DNA from: an uncultured Parabacteroides sp.
Lineage (GTDB): Bacteria; Bacteroidota; Bacteroidia; Bacteroidales; Tannerellaceae
NCBI GenBank assembly: GCA_947036995.1
Contig: CAMQTD010000004.1
Span: 1 to 40,478, forward strand
Length of the DNA: 40,478 nucleotides
Reading direction: 5' to 3'
Below the pieces are notes generated by a model that ran no database searches, had not been told where the DNA came from, and saw only the letters and a program-made list of their open reading frames with translations. A program made the position numbers and the translations under genes. Below are positions 25,985 through 34,392 of the stretch, piece by piece; the first letter of the stretch is position 1; each line of letters begins with the position of its first letter.

Positions 25985-26809
25985 ATGGCAACTCAAAGAG
26001 AATGGACTACCATTAAAGTATACGAAGATATTTTGTTTGATTTCCACAATGGAATCGGACGCATCACAATCAACCGCGAGCGTTATCGCAATGCCTTTAC
26101 CCCCACTACAACCCGCGAAATGAGCGATGCAATGCGCATCTGCCGCGAATGTGCAGACATTGGCGTTGTTGTAATTACTGGTGCTGGCGACATTGCTTTT
26201 TGCGCTGGTGGCGATCAAAACGTAAAAGGAAAAGGTGGTTATATAGATACAGATGGCGTACCTCGTTTGAGTGTATTGGATGTTCAGAAGCAAATCCGCT
26301 CGATCCCTAAACCTGTTATCGCTATGGTGAATGGCTATGCTATTGGCGGTGGACATGTACTGCAAGTAGTTTGCGACCTTTCAATTGCATCAGAAAATGC
26401 AATATTCGGACAGACAGGTCCGCGTGTAGGTAGCTTTGATGCAGGATTTGGATCATCATACTTAGCACGCTGCGTAGGACAGAAAAAGGCGCGCGAAATC
26501 TGGTTCTTATGTCGCCAATACAGTGCTGCCGAAGCATTGGAGATGGGCTTAGTAAACAAAGTAGTGCCATTAGAGCAACTAGAAGATGAGGTCGTAGACT
26601 GGGCAGAAACAATGATGCAACACAGTCCGCTCGCTTTACGCATGATTAAAGCTGGATTAAATGCTGAACTAGATGGTCAAGCTGGTATTCAAGAATTAGC
26701 TGGCGATGCAACTATGCTCTACTATTTAACAGAGGAAGCACAAGAGGGTAAAAATGCCTTTTTAGAGAAGCGTAAGCCTAACTTTAAACAATTTGTTAAA
26801 CTTCCATAG
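25985..26809 (+). CDS. menB: 1,4-dihydroxy-2-naphthoyl-CoA synthase
   Basis: 274 aa crotonase-fold enzyme that closes the second ring from o-succinylbenzoyl-CoA. Motifs: [18 protein letters not shown] at the N-terminus, the oxyanion-hole [34 protein letters not shown], and [36 protein letters not shown], which is specific to MenB over general enoyl-CoA hydratases. Length matches the family. Its order after menD and before menC is common in Bacteroidota. Confidence 0.96.
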   Translation: MATQREWTTIKVYEDILFDFHNGIGRITINRERYRNAFTPTTTREMSDAMRICRECADIGVVVITGAGDIAFCAGGDQNVKGKGGYIDTDGVPRLSVLDVQKQIRSIPKPVIAMVNGYAIGGGHVLQVVCDLSIASENAIFGQTGPRVGSFDAGFGSSYLARCVGQKKAREIWFLCRQYSAAEALEMGLVNKVVPLEQLEDEVVDWAETMMQHSPLALRMIKAGLNAELDGQAGIQELAGDATMLYYLTEEAQEGKNAFLEKRKPNFKQFVKLP

Positions 26810-26826
26810 TTAATACACACCTTGCT

Positions 26827-27873
26827 ATGTCCTTGAAAATAGAAATAATACCGTATACGCTCCACTTCAAAAAACCGGCAGGTACTTCCCGTGGGGCATA
26901 TTTGGAGCGTAAAGTTTGGTATCTTAAATTGAGCGATACGAATAACCCACTCCATTTTGGAATGGGGGAGTGTGCTCCGTTAGTAAATTTAAGTTGCGAT
27001 GATATACCAAACTATGCAACCGTATTATCTGATATGTGCAATCAATACTGCCAAACAGGGATACTTGATTATAATAGTTTGAGACACTATCCATCCATGC
27101 TATTCGGACTTGAATCTGCTATACGCAATTTCGAGCATCCCAATTCTATTTTATGGGATACCCCCTTTGCGCATGGCAAAGAGGGTATCACGATCAATGG
27201 ACTTATTTGGATGGGGAACAAAAACGAGATGCTCCAACAAGTAGAACAAAAACTAAGTGCAGGCTTTAAATGCATCAAGCTAAAAATTGGAGCAATTGAT
27301 TTTGAAGAAGAGATAAACCTCCTTAGCCATATCCGCAAACACTATACAGCCAAAGAGATAGAGTTGCGCGTAGATGCAAACGGAGCCTTTTCGCCTAAAG
27401 AGGCATTAGGGAAACTAGAACGATTAGCTGCACTGGATCTACACTCAATAGAACAACCTATTGCAGCTGGGCAACTCGAGGAGATGGCAAAACTTTGTGC
27501 TACCTCTCCCCTACCAATTGCTCTTGATGAAGAGTTAATAGATATAACAACATACGTTGATAAACAAACACTGCTTAAAACAATCAATCCCCAATATATC
27601 ATTTTGAAACCTTCGCTACATGGCGGTATTCATGGATGTACAGAATGGATTGATTGTGCCAATCAACTCAATATTGATTGGTGGATTACCTCAGCATTAG
27701 AGTCTAACGTAGGACTTAATGTTATTGCTCAATGGTGTGCATCCCTTCAACCTGTATTACCGCAAGGCTTGGGTACTGGGATGCTTTATAAAAATAATAT
27801 CGAAAGTTCTTTAATCATTAACAAACACGCATTATGGATAAAACAAAAACTGATTCTTATCCAAAAGAATTAA
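26827..27873 (+). CDS. menC: o-Succinylbenzoate synthase
   Basis: 348 aa enolase-superfamily enzyme that dehydrates SHCHC to o-succinylbenzoate. An N-terminal capping domain (RGAYLERKVWYL, MGECAPL) is followed by the barrel with catalytic KLKIGA (KxK), metal ligands in LRVDANGAFSP, SIEQPI and ALDEELID, and the ILKPSLHGG Lys. Relatives include dipeptide epimerases and N-acylamino acid racemases, but the men context makes MenC firm. Its last 40 nt overlap the start of menE in a different frame, an unusually long overlap. Confidence 0.94.
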   Translation: MSLKIEIIPYTLHFKKPAGTSRGAYLERKVWYLKLSDTNNPLHFGMGECAPLVNLSCDDIPNYATVLSDMCNQYCQTGILDYNSLRHYPSMLFGLESAIRNFEHPNSILWDTPFAHGKEGITINGLIWMGNKNEMLQQVEQKLSAGFKCIKLKIGAIDFEEEINLLSHIRKHYTAKEIELRVDANGAFSPKEALGKLERLAALDLHSIEQPIAAGQLEEMAKLCATSPLPIALDEELIDITTYVDKQTLLKTINPQYIILKPSLHGGIHGCTEWIDCANQLNIDWWITSALESNVGLNVIAQWCASLQPVLPQGLGTGMLYKNNIESSLIINKHALWIKQKLILIQKN

Positions 27874-28874
27874 CTGAGTTCATTGCAAAATGGAACGATA
27901 ATTCGTCAGTTGTCACGCTCTTCACCTCTGGCTCTACAGGAAAACCAAAAGAATGGACTGTAGAAAAGAAAAAAATGAAAGCCAGTGCAAATGCAACCAT
28001 TCAATTTTTCAACCTACAAGCGAAACAAAAGGCACTACTATGCCTTTCAACTGATTATATTGCTGGTATGATGATGGTAGTTCGTTCAATCATTGCCGAT
28101 TTAGAATTGGTATCAGTAACACCAAATAGCAATCCACTAGAGTCTGTAGACGAAACGATACATTTTGCAGCTATGACCCCGATGCAAGTATACAATTCGC
28201 TACAAAATCCCATTACGTGCGAACGATTAAGCAAGATAGGAAAACTAATTATTGGAGGTAGTGCCGTTACACCAAGTCTTTGTGAGACTCTTAGATCATT
28301 CCCTAATGAGATCTATTCGACCTATGGAATGACAGAAACTCTTTCTCACATAGCCTTACGCCGCATCAGTGGTGCAGAGAATAGTGAATATTACACGCCT
28401 CTCCCTGCTGTAGAGCTTTCTATAAACCCTGTAGACCAGACGTTGGTTATCTACGCACCACACGTACATAATACACCACTTCAAACAAATGATATCGCTG
28501 AATTACTACCTGATGGACGTTTTAAGATTTTGGGACGTGTAGACAATGTGGTCAATAGTGGCGGCTTGAAGATTCAATTAGAGAAGGTCGAAGATCTTAT
28601 TTCAGCATTCCTTAGAGATAGAAACTATGCTTTCACTTCACAAAAAGATCCTAAATATGGAGAACGCTTAGTACTCTTAATCGGTTCAGATAACGATATG
28701 GATGTAGAGTTAGAGATAGATGTACTAGACGAAACGTTACATAATATACTTGAAAAATACCTTCCTAAGCATCAAATACCTAAGAAGGTTTATTTTGTTT
28801 CCAAGATTCCTCGCACAGCTACAGGTAAAATTAATCGCGTAGCAGCAAAGCTAATAGCTGATAAGCTTAACTAG
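27834..28874 (+). CDS. menE: o-Succinylbenzoate--CoA ligase
   Basis: 346 aa ANL-family ligase, shorter than E. coli MenE (about 450) but typical of Bacteroidota annotations. It has the P-loop VTLFTSGSTGKPKEW, YSTYGMTETLSHIALR, LGRVDNVVNSGGLKIQLEKVE and a C-terminal IPRTATGKINRVA with the catalytic Lys. The N-terminal portion is reduced, so the protein begins about 30 residues before the P-loop. It is the last gene of the men cluster; a hairpin at 28913-28936 follows. menH and menA were not found in the window. Confidence 0.92.
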   Translation: MDKTKTDSYPKELTEFIAKWNDNSSVVTLFTSGSTGKPKEWTVEKKKMKASANATIQFFNLQAKQKALLCLSTDYIAGMMMVVRSIIADLELVSVTPNSNPLESVDETIHFAAMTPMQVYNSLQNPITCERLSKIGKLIIGGSAVTPSLCETLRSFPNEIYSTYGMTETLSHIALRRISGAENSEYYTPLPAVELSINPVDQTLVIYAPHVHNTPLQTNDIAELLPDGRFKILGRVDNVVNSGGLKIQLEKVEDLISAFLRDRNYAFTSQKDPKYGERLVLLIGSDNDMDVELEIDVLDETLHNILEKYLPKHQIPKKVYFVSKIPRTATGKINRVAAKLIADKLN

Positions 28875-28912
28875 AAGAGAGGCTTGATTTACCAAATATT
28901 AAATAAAGAACA

Positions 28913-28936
28913 AAGAGGCTTATTAAATAAGCCCCT
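28913..28936. terminator. Bidirectional terminator between menE and pepT
   Basis: An inverted repeat centred on GGCTTATT-A-AATAAGCC, extended by AAG and CTT, lies between the convergent stops of menE (28874) and pepT (28942). T-rich sequence follows on both strands, although neither tail is a long uninterrupted run. Confidence 0.55.
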
Positions 28937-28941
28937 TGATT

Positions 28942-30165
28942 TTATATTTTCTCTTCAACTAGTGAAACGATCTTTACAATCGTTTCCATACTCTTTTGAA
29001 GCGAATTTACAGGCAGAAATTCATATCTCCCATGAAAGTTATGCCCACCTGCAAAGATATTAGGACAAGGTAATCCCATAAAAGAGAGACGCGAGCCATC
29101 TGTTCCTCCACGTATTGGTTTTACAAGAGGCTTCACTCCTACTGCTACCATTGCTTCGTAAGCAAGGTCTACAATATACTTTTTAGGCTCAACCATCTCA
29201 CGCATGTTATAATATTGATCTTTTAATTCGAGCGTAGTGCTGGCTGGATAGTGTTGATTCATCTGTTCAACTAAGGCTGTTAAACGTTGTTTCTTCTCTT
29301 CAAATAATTCACGATTATGGTCACGGATAATATAGCTCAGTGTTGCCTCCTCTACCGATCCTGTCATTGCTGTTAGGTGATAGAATCCTTCGTAATCGAC
29401 TGTGGTTTCAGGTCGTTCGGCTACAGGTAACCAGCCGATAAATGTATTTGCTAAAAGAGATGCGTTTACCATCTTATCTTTGGCGTATCCTGGATGGACA
29501 TTCAACCCTTTGAAGGTTATTTTAGCTCCTGCAGCATTGAAGTTTTCGTACTCCAATTCGCCAATCTCTCCTCCATCAATTGTATAAGCATATTCACAAT
29601 TAAATTTGGCTACATCAAAGAAGTCTGCACCTCTACCAATCTCTTCGTCTGGGGTAAACCCGATACGAATGGTTCCATGTGCAATAGATGGATTGGCTTG
29701 TAAATAAGCCATCGCAGCAATAATGGCTGCAACGCCAGCTTTATCATCTGCACCAAGCAGTGTAGTTCCGTCTGTAACAACGAGCGATTGCCCAATATAG
29801 TTGTTTAATTCGGGAAACTGTGTTGGTGATAATACCGTTTGTGCGGATTCGTTAAGGATGATATCGCCACCATTGTAAGAGACAATGCGTGGTTTTACAT
29901 TTGCGCCAGACATATCTGGACTTGTATCTAAATGAGCAATAAACCCAATGTGCGGTACATTGGATTTATTGCTATTTGATGGAAGTGTTGCCATTAGGTA
30001 ACATTTATCATCTAAGGTGATATCTTCAAGACCAAGTGCTTCGAGTTCTTTCACTAATGCAAGCGCAAAGATCTTTTGTGAAGCGGTGCTTGGCACAGTT
30101 GTTGAATCTTCGTTTGCTGTTGTGTCAAACGTTACATAGTTCAAAAATCTGTTTAATGGATTCAT
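28942..30165 (-). CDS. pepT: Peptidase T (tripeptide aminopeptidase)
   Basis: 407 aa, M20 family dinuclear zinc peptidase, normal length. Metal and catalytic residues appear in order: [15 protein letters not shown] (His and Asp), [14 protein letters not shown] (bridging Asp), [14 protein letters not shown] (catalytic Glu pair), [32 protein letters not shown] and [14 protein letters not shown]. It removes N-terminal residues from tripeptides in the cytoplasm. It lies 68 nt downstream of the purF-like gene on the same strand with no TAnnTTTG box between, so it may be co-transcribed with it. Confidence 0.95.
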   Translation of the reverse strand: MNPLNRFLNYVTFDTTANEDSTTVPSTASQKIFALALVKELEALGLEDITLDDKCYLMATLPSNSNKSNVPHIGFIAHLDTSPDMSGANVKPRIVSYNGGDIILNESAQTVLSPTQFPELNNYIGQSLVVTDGTTLLGADDKAGVAAIIAAMAYLQANPSIAHGTIRIGFTPDEEIGRGADFFDVAKFNCEYAYTIDGGEIGELEYENFNAAGAKITFKGLNVHPGYAKDKMVNASLLANTFIGWLPVAERPETTVDYEGFYHLTAMTGSVEEATLSYIIRDHNRELFEEKKQRLTALVEQMNQHYPASTTLELKDQYYNMREMVEPKKYIVDLAYEAMVAVGVKPLVKPIRGGTDGSRLSFMGLPCPNIFAGGHNFHGRYEFLPVNSLQKSMETIVKIVSLVEEKI

Positions 30166-30233
30166 ATCAGTATTATTTTATTTTCCTTATTTGATAATGT
30201 CTAAAGGCATTCTGTATTTATATTATTCTCTAA

Positions 30234-31637
30234 TTAAAAATGGCTGCAACCGTTGTAACAGTGTGTACATACACTCTCTTTTGCTAATCCGATAGAAGCG
30301 ATTAGATCTTCTACTGTATTAAACTTCAAGGTTGTAATGTTCAAACGTGTACGTATCTCGTCTACCATTTTAGTATACTCTGGTGTACCTGTTGTAGCAT
30401 ACTGGTCTAAGTTTTTCGGATCATCGCCTTCAAACTCTTGAATGATTCTGCGTGCAATCAATTCAAGCGGTGATTTAGATGCTGAGAAACCTAAGAAAGG
30501 ACATGAATGCAAGATCGGAGGACATCCAATACGCATGTGTACCTCTTTAGCGCCATAACCGTACAATATATTTACATTGTCACGTAATTGTGTTCCGCGA
30601 ACGATCGAATCGTCACAAAAGATTACGCGTTTGTCTTTCAATACTGCTTTATTCGGAATTAGTTTCATTTTAGCTACTAAGTCGCGAACTGCTTGATTGG
30701 CTGGTGTAAAACTACGAGGCCAAGTTGGCGTGTACTTAACAATTGCTCTACGGTAAGGAATTCCTTTTCCTTCTGCATATCCCATTGCCATACCAATACC
30801 TGAATCAGGAATACCTGATACATAATCAGCTTCTACATCATCTTTCTTAGACATACGCATACCACTATCGTAGCGAGCAGTATCTACATTAATACCTTCG
30901 TAGTCTGAAACTGGATAGCCGTAGTAAACCCATAGGAAAGAGCAAACTTGCATCTCTTTATTTGGCTTGCGTAGCTGCGTCATTTCAGTTGCTGTTAACT
31001 TTACAATTTCGCCCGGACCTACGTTGTACTCTAACTCATAACCAAGGTTAGGGAAACTACATGGTTCACTTGAAACTGCATATGCATTCTCTTTCTTTCC
31101 GATCATAACAGGCGTACGTCCCCATTTATCACGCGCAGCAATAAGTCCGTCGTCAGTCAAAAGAACCATTGAACAAGAACCTTTAATCTTGTTGTATACA
31201 TTCTCTATTCCATCTACAAAATTATCACATTGAGCAATCAATAGTGCAATTAACTCTGTTTGATTGATATCGCCAGAACTAAGTTCTGAAAAATGACACC
31301 CTTTATCGATCAACTCTTTTTCGAGTTCCGAAATGTTGTTCACTTTTGCAACAGTCACTAGTGCAAATCGCCCTAAGTGCGTGTTCATAAAAATTGGTTG
31401 CGGGTCTGTATCACTAATGACACCAACTCCTGAATTACCCTTAAACTTACTTAATTCGCTCTCAAATCGTGATCTGAAGTAAGAGCTCTCAAGGTTATGG
31501 ATCGAACGGTTAAATACTCCTTCGTGTAGAGTTGCCATTCCTCCTCTTCTAGTTCCTAAATGCGAATTGTAGTCTGTGCCATAAAACAAGTCTGTAGCAC
31601 ACTCTTCGTTTGATATAGTTCCAAAAAAACCACCCAT
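30234..31637 (-). CDS. PurF-like amidophosphoribosyltransferase paralogue lacking the catalytic Cys
   Basis: 467 aa. The C-terminal phosphoribosyltransferase domain is intact in its key loop (RVIFCDDSIVRGTQLRDNV), and Cys residues near the end (IGCPPILHSCPF and ESVCTHCYNGCSHF) match positions that hold a [4Fe-4S] cluster in some PurF proteins. The N-terminal class II glutamine amidotransferase fold is recognisable (LGTRRGGMATLHEG) but begins MGGFFGTIS, so the invariant N-terminal nucleophile Cys (MCG...) is Gly. The Asn-Gly of the usual YNGxI segment is also missing (VAKVNNISEL). It therefore should not hydrolyse glutamine. It could use free ammonia or do something else. I recall similar MGGFFG proteins in other Bacteroidota annotated as PurF. 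Its own promoter lies at 31674-31704. Confidence 0.88.
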   Translation of the reverse strand: MGGFFGTISNEECATDLFYGTDYNSHLGTRRGGMATLHEGVFNRSIHNLESSYFRSRFESELSKFKGNSGVGVISDTDPQPIFMNTHLGRFALVTVAKVNNISELEKELIDKGCHFSELSSGDINQTELIALLIAQCDNFVDGIENVYNKIKGSCSMVLLTDDGLIAARDKWGRTPVMIGKKENAYAVSSEPCSFPNLGYELEYNVGPGEIVKLTATEMTQLRKPNKEMQVCSFLWVYYGYPVSDYEGINVDTARYDSGMRMSKKDDVEADYVSGIPDSGIGMAMGYAEGKGIPYRRAIVKYTPTWPRSFTPANQAVRDLVAKMKLIPNKAVLKDKRVIFCDDSIVRGTQLRDNVNILYGYGAKEVHMRIGCPPILHSCPFLGFSASKSPLELIARRIIQEFEGDDPKNLDQYATTGTPEYTKMVDEIRTRLNITTLKFNTVEDLIASIGLAKESVCTHCYNGCSHF

Positions 31638-31673
31638 TGTTTTTCTTTTATTTATGATTGAAAAATGAAGTTA

Positions 31674-31704
31674 CAAAGTTAGTAAAAATTCGCTTTTACA
31701 CAAA
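31674..31704 (-). promoter_or_regulatory. Promoter of the purF-like gene
   Basis: Minus-strand TTTG (31704-31701), 19 nt, TAACTTTG (31681-31674): one of the two exact matches to the Bacteroides consensus in the window. The spacer contains a small inverted repeat, TAAAA and TTTTA around ATTCGC, whose role is unknown. Confidence 0.78.
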
Positions 31705-31776
31705 ACTCATAACGCTAAAAAACAAGAATGAGCGTAGGATATTAAAGCCAAAACAGATACATGAATTATAGACGCA

Positions 31777-31812
31777 AAAAAGGGGAAATGGTATAAACCA
31801 TCTCCCCTTTTT
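31777..31812 (-). terminator. Terminator of the methylmalonyl-CoA decarboxylase operon
   Basis: A 16-bp stem (31777-31792 with 31797-31812; GGGGAAATGGT facing ACCATCTCCCC) has one mismatch that becomes a G-U pair on the minus strand. The loop is 4 nt and the 3' side on the minus strand is TTTTTT. It follows the beta-subunit stop at 31856. Confidence 0.88.
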
Positions 31813-31855
31813 ATTATTACTGATATTGATTACAGCGAATCAATAAATCTACGTT

Positions 31856-33016
31856 CTACATCAAAAATCCTAATAGGATACCTGCTGCAACAGCCGAACC
31901 GATAACACCTGCTACGTTAGGTCCCATAGCATGCATCAATAGGTAGTTTGTTGGATCGTACTCTAAACCTACGGTATGAGAGATACGTGCCGAGTCTGGC
32001 ACTGCTGATACACCTGAGTTACCAATTAGTGGATTAATCTTGTTTCCTTCTTTCAAGAAAATATTGAAGAATTTCACAAATAGAATTCCTGCACATGTTG
32101 CAATCACAAAAGATAATGCTCCTAAAGCAAAAATCTTTATTGAGCTAGCTGTTAAGAACTGTGTTGCTTGCGTTGAAGCACCTACAGTAACACCTAATAA
32201 GATTGTGATTGTATCAATTAGTGGACCCCTTGCTGTTTCGGCAAGTCTACGTGTTACACCACTCTCTTTAAGTAAGTTTCCGAAGAATAACATACCTAAT
32301 AATGGTAAACCTGAAGGCACTAAGAAACAAGTAAGCAACAAGCCTACAATTGGGAAAACAATTTTCTCTGTCTGAGAAACTGCTCTTGGCGACTTCATGC
32401 GAATCAAACGTTCTTTTTTCGTTGTTAATAAACGCATAAAAGGAGGTTGAATGATTGGCACTAAAGCCATATAAGAGTATGCCGAGATAGCAATCGCTCC
32501 CATCAAGTTCGGTGCAAGTTTCGAAGCAAGGAAAATCGCTGTCGGACCATCTGCCCCTCCAATGATACCAATCGCTCCTGCTTGGTTTGGCTCGAAGCCC
32601 ATTTGAAGTGCAATCATATATGCACCAAAAATACCAAACTGAGCAGCTGCTCCAATAAGCATTAACTTTGGATTAGAGATCAAGGCAGAGAAGTCTGTCA
32701 TGGCACCAATACCTAAAAAGATAATCGGTGGATACCAGCCTTGTGCAACTCCTTGATACAATATATTTAATACTGATCCTTCTTCGTAGATACCAATTTG
32801 CAAACCAGCATCCATAAAAGGGATATTACCAATCAAAATACCAAAACCAATTGGGATTAAAAGCATTGGTTCAAATTCTTTGGCAATAGCTAAGTAAATA
32901 GCAATTAGACCCAAAATAATCATTACAAAATGCCCAAATGTAATATTGGCAAATCCTGTATAGGAAAGAAACATTTGCAGATTCTCGCCTAAGAATGAAA
33001 ATAGACTTTCGTGCAT
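31856..33016 (-). CDS. mmdB: Sodium-translocating decarboxylase beta subunit
   Basis: 386 aa, about ten membrane helices; the Na+ channel subunit of biotin-dependent decarboxylase pumps. Hallmarks are IGIIGGADGPTAIFLASKLAP with the essential Asp, GNSGVSAVPDSARISH, and the C-terminal HAMGPNVAGVIGSAVAAGILLG. Decarboxylation of the biotin carrier is coupled here to export of about two Na+. The symbol mmdB rather than oadB follows from the methylmalonyl-CoA context (mce and mmdA in the same operon). It begins 4 nt after the biotin carrier stop and is the last gene before the terminator. Confidence 0.94.
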   Translation of the reverse strand: MHESLFSFLGENLQMFLSYTGFANITFGHFVMIILGLIAIYLAIAKEFEPMLLIPIGFGILIGNIPFMDAGLQIGIYEEGSVLNILYQGVAQGWYPPIIFLGIGAMTDFSALISNPKLMLIGAAAQFGIFGAYMIALQMGFEPNQAGAIGIIGGADGPTAIFLASKLAPNLMGAIAISAYSYMALVPIIQPPFMRLLTTKKERLIRMKSPRAVSQTEKIVFPIVGLLLTCFLVPSGLPLLGMLFFGNLLKESGVTRRLAETARGPLIDTITILLGVTVGASTQATQFLTASSIKIFALGALSFVIATCAGILFVKFFNIFLKEGNKINPLIGNSGVSAVPDSARISHTVGLEYDPTNYLLMHAMGPNVAGVIGSAVAAGILLGFLM

Positions 33017-33020
33017 AGCG

Positions 33021-33452
33021 TTATCCGATTATGAAAAGATCAGCACCTTCCAATACAGACTCTCCTTTAGTTACTTTAATTTCAATAATCTTACCATCTC
33101 TATCAGAGTTGATATTGTTTTCCATCTTCATTGCTTCAAGCACAGCTAATTTCTGTCCTCTCTTCACAACATCACCCACTTTACAGTCAATAGTGAACAT
33201 GATTCCTGGTAGTGGAGAACGTACTGCTCCTGCTGCACCCGATGCTGTTGGGCGAGAAACAACTGGTGCTCCTGTTGATGTTGTTGGCGCTTGCGCTGGA
33301 CGCTTAAGCGTTACAAGTTGCTTTTTAGCTGGTTTCTCCAACTTTACTTGGTATGGCGTTCCGTTCACCTCTACCTCTGCAATGTCTCCCTCTACTGAGT
33401 TAACATGTACTTTGTATGCGTTTCCGTTTATGGTATATTTAAAACTTTTCAT
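33021..33452 (-). CDS. Biotin carboxyl carrier subunit of the decarboxylase
   Basis: 143 aa. The N-terminal part (1-60) is a small beta-domain; a Pro/Ala/Thr-rich hinge (about 58-82) follows; the C-terminal biotinyl domain holds VLEAMKMENNINSD, with the biotinylated Lys in AMKM. It carries carboxyl groups from the carboxyltransferase MmdA to the membrane beta subunit. Equivalent subunits are called MmdC or gamma in Veillonella-like systems. It is sandwiched between the OadG-like and beta genes. Confidence 0.94.
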   Translation of the reverse strand: MKSFKYTINGNAYKVHVNSVEGDIAEVEVNGTPYQVKLEKPAKKQLVTLKRPAQAPTTSTGAPVVSRPTASGAAGAVRSPLPGIMFTIDCKVGDVVKRGQKLAVLEAMKMENNINSDRDGKIIEIKVTKGESVLEGADLFIIG

Positions 33453-33479
33453 TTTTGTTCTTAATTAATAGGTAACTAC

Positions 33480-34373
33480 TTATTTTCTTTTAGGTGTTTC
33501 TCTTAAACTTTGAATTTTAGAGCTCCAAGGAGAATAATTACGTTGAACTTTACGGATAGTTAATATCGTACTTTCATCATCGTGCATATTGTTTGTAAAT
33601 TCGTGCAATGCCATACCAATGGCAGCAAAAACTTCTCCTGCTTCTTCTCCTGTATTCGATACTTCTGTGCCAGTCGCTTTCGCTTGTTTTTGTGCATTGC
33701 GTTTGGTAATACTTACAGCAATATTTCCAACTAGCTTGAATACGGCAAATAAGATAAACAACCCAAGAAATACAACCATCATGGCTGTAAGCGTCATGCC
33801 AAAGCCTGTTGGATCGTTTCTTTTGAAGTTTTCAATCTTTTCATTCGAATCTAACGTTCTATTGTTCGTGCTTGGTGTTATATTAGATAATACAACCCAA
33901 TTACTTACACCATCCTCTACCAAACCATAACTTACATCTGCTGTTTGTGAAGCTGGAATCGTAACCTCATCAATCAGTGTTTTACCATCTGAATCGTATA
34001 AAGCAAGGTAATTCGCTTTCGTTGGATCAAATGTAAAGTTGGTATGGAAAGTACCTCTTCCTGGTTTTGCATCAGCCCAAAATAGCATATGCTGGTATGG
34101 GCGCACTTTTGTTTGCACATCACCTTTAGGAATCATATACATGGTTGGATTGTTCTTGTCTGTTGTCAAGAAACATCCTTTTAAATCTACTGAACCAGCA
34201 GAGTTATTAAAGATTTCTATCCAAGGACTTTTACTTCCATAACCATCTTGGTAGTTATCATTATTAACAACCAAAACTTCGTTCAGTTTCAACGTGGTAG
34301 TACGTTGCGCACTCACTCCTACTGAGAAGAGGAGTACCAAGGCTACCAAAGCCCCTAATTTCTTTTTCATCAT
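33480..34373 (-). CDS. OadG-family subunit fused to a lamin-tail domain
   Basis: About 297 aa from MMKKKLGALVALVLLFSVGVSAQ (ATG at 34373). A longer in-frame start at 34496 would overlap mmdA and lacks sense as a signal peptide. After the signal peptide, residues about 25-150 look like a lamin-tail (LTD) beta-sandwich (LKLNEVLVVNNDNYQDGYGSKSPWIEIFNNSAGSVDLKGCFLTTDKN and the later YLALYDSDGKTLIDEV). A single membrane helix (GMTLTAMMVVFLGLFILFAVFKLVG) and a charged cytoplasmic tail follow, as in OadG gamma subunits that assemble the pump. The LTD would lie in the periplasm. The arrangement is much longer than classical OadG (about 80-100 aa). Confidence 0.83.
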   Translation of the reverse strand: MMKKKLGALVALVLLFSVGVSAQRTTTLKLNEVLVVNNDNYQDGYGSKSPWIEIFNNSAGSVDLKGCFLTTDKNNPTMYMIPKGDVQTKVRPYQHMLFWADAKPGRGTFHTNFTFDPTKANYLALYDSDGKTLIDEVTIPASQTADVSYGLVEDGVSNWVVLSNITPSTNNRTLDSNEKIENFKRNDPTGFGMTLTAMMVVFLGLFILFAVFKLVGNIAVSITKRNAQKQAKATGTEVSNTGEEAGEVFAAIGMALHEFTNNMHDDESTILTIRKVQRNYSPWSSKIQSLRETPKRK

Positions 34374-34392
34374 ATTTTTTATATTTGAAGAA

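Noticed and set aside
25943-26365. 140-aa minus-strand ORF
   Set aside because: It lies antisense to menB, starts inside the menB coding region and resembles no family; it is a shadow frame.
27834-28874. MenE as a truncated pseudogene
   Set aside because: It is shorter than the E. coli enzyme, but all catalytic motifs are present and in order, with an open frame.
33031-33468. 145-aa plus-strand ORF
   Set aside because: It is antisense to the biotin carrier gene across its whole length and has a Ser/Thr/Pro composition typical of a reversed Ala/Lys-rich gene.
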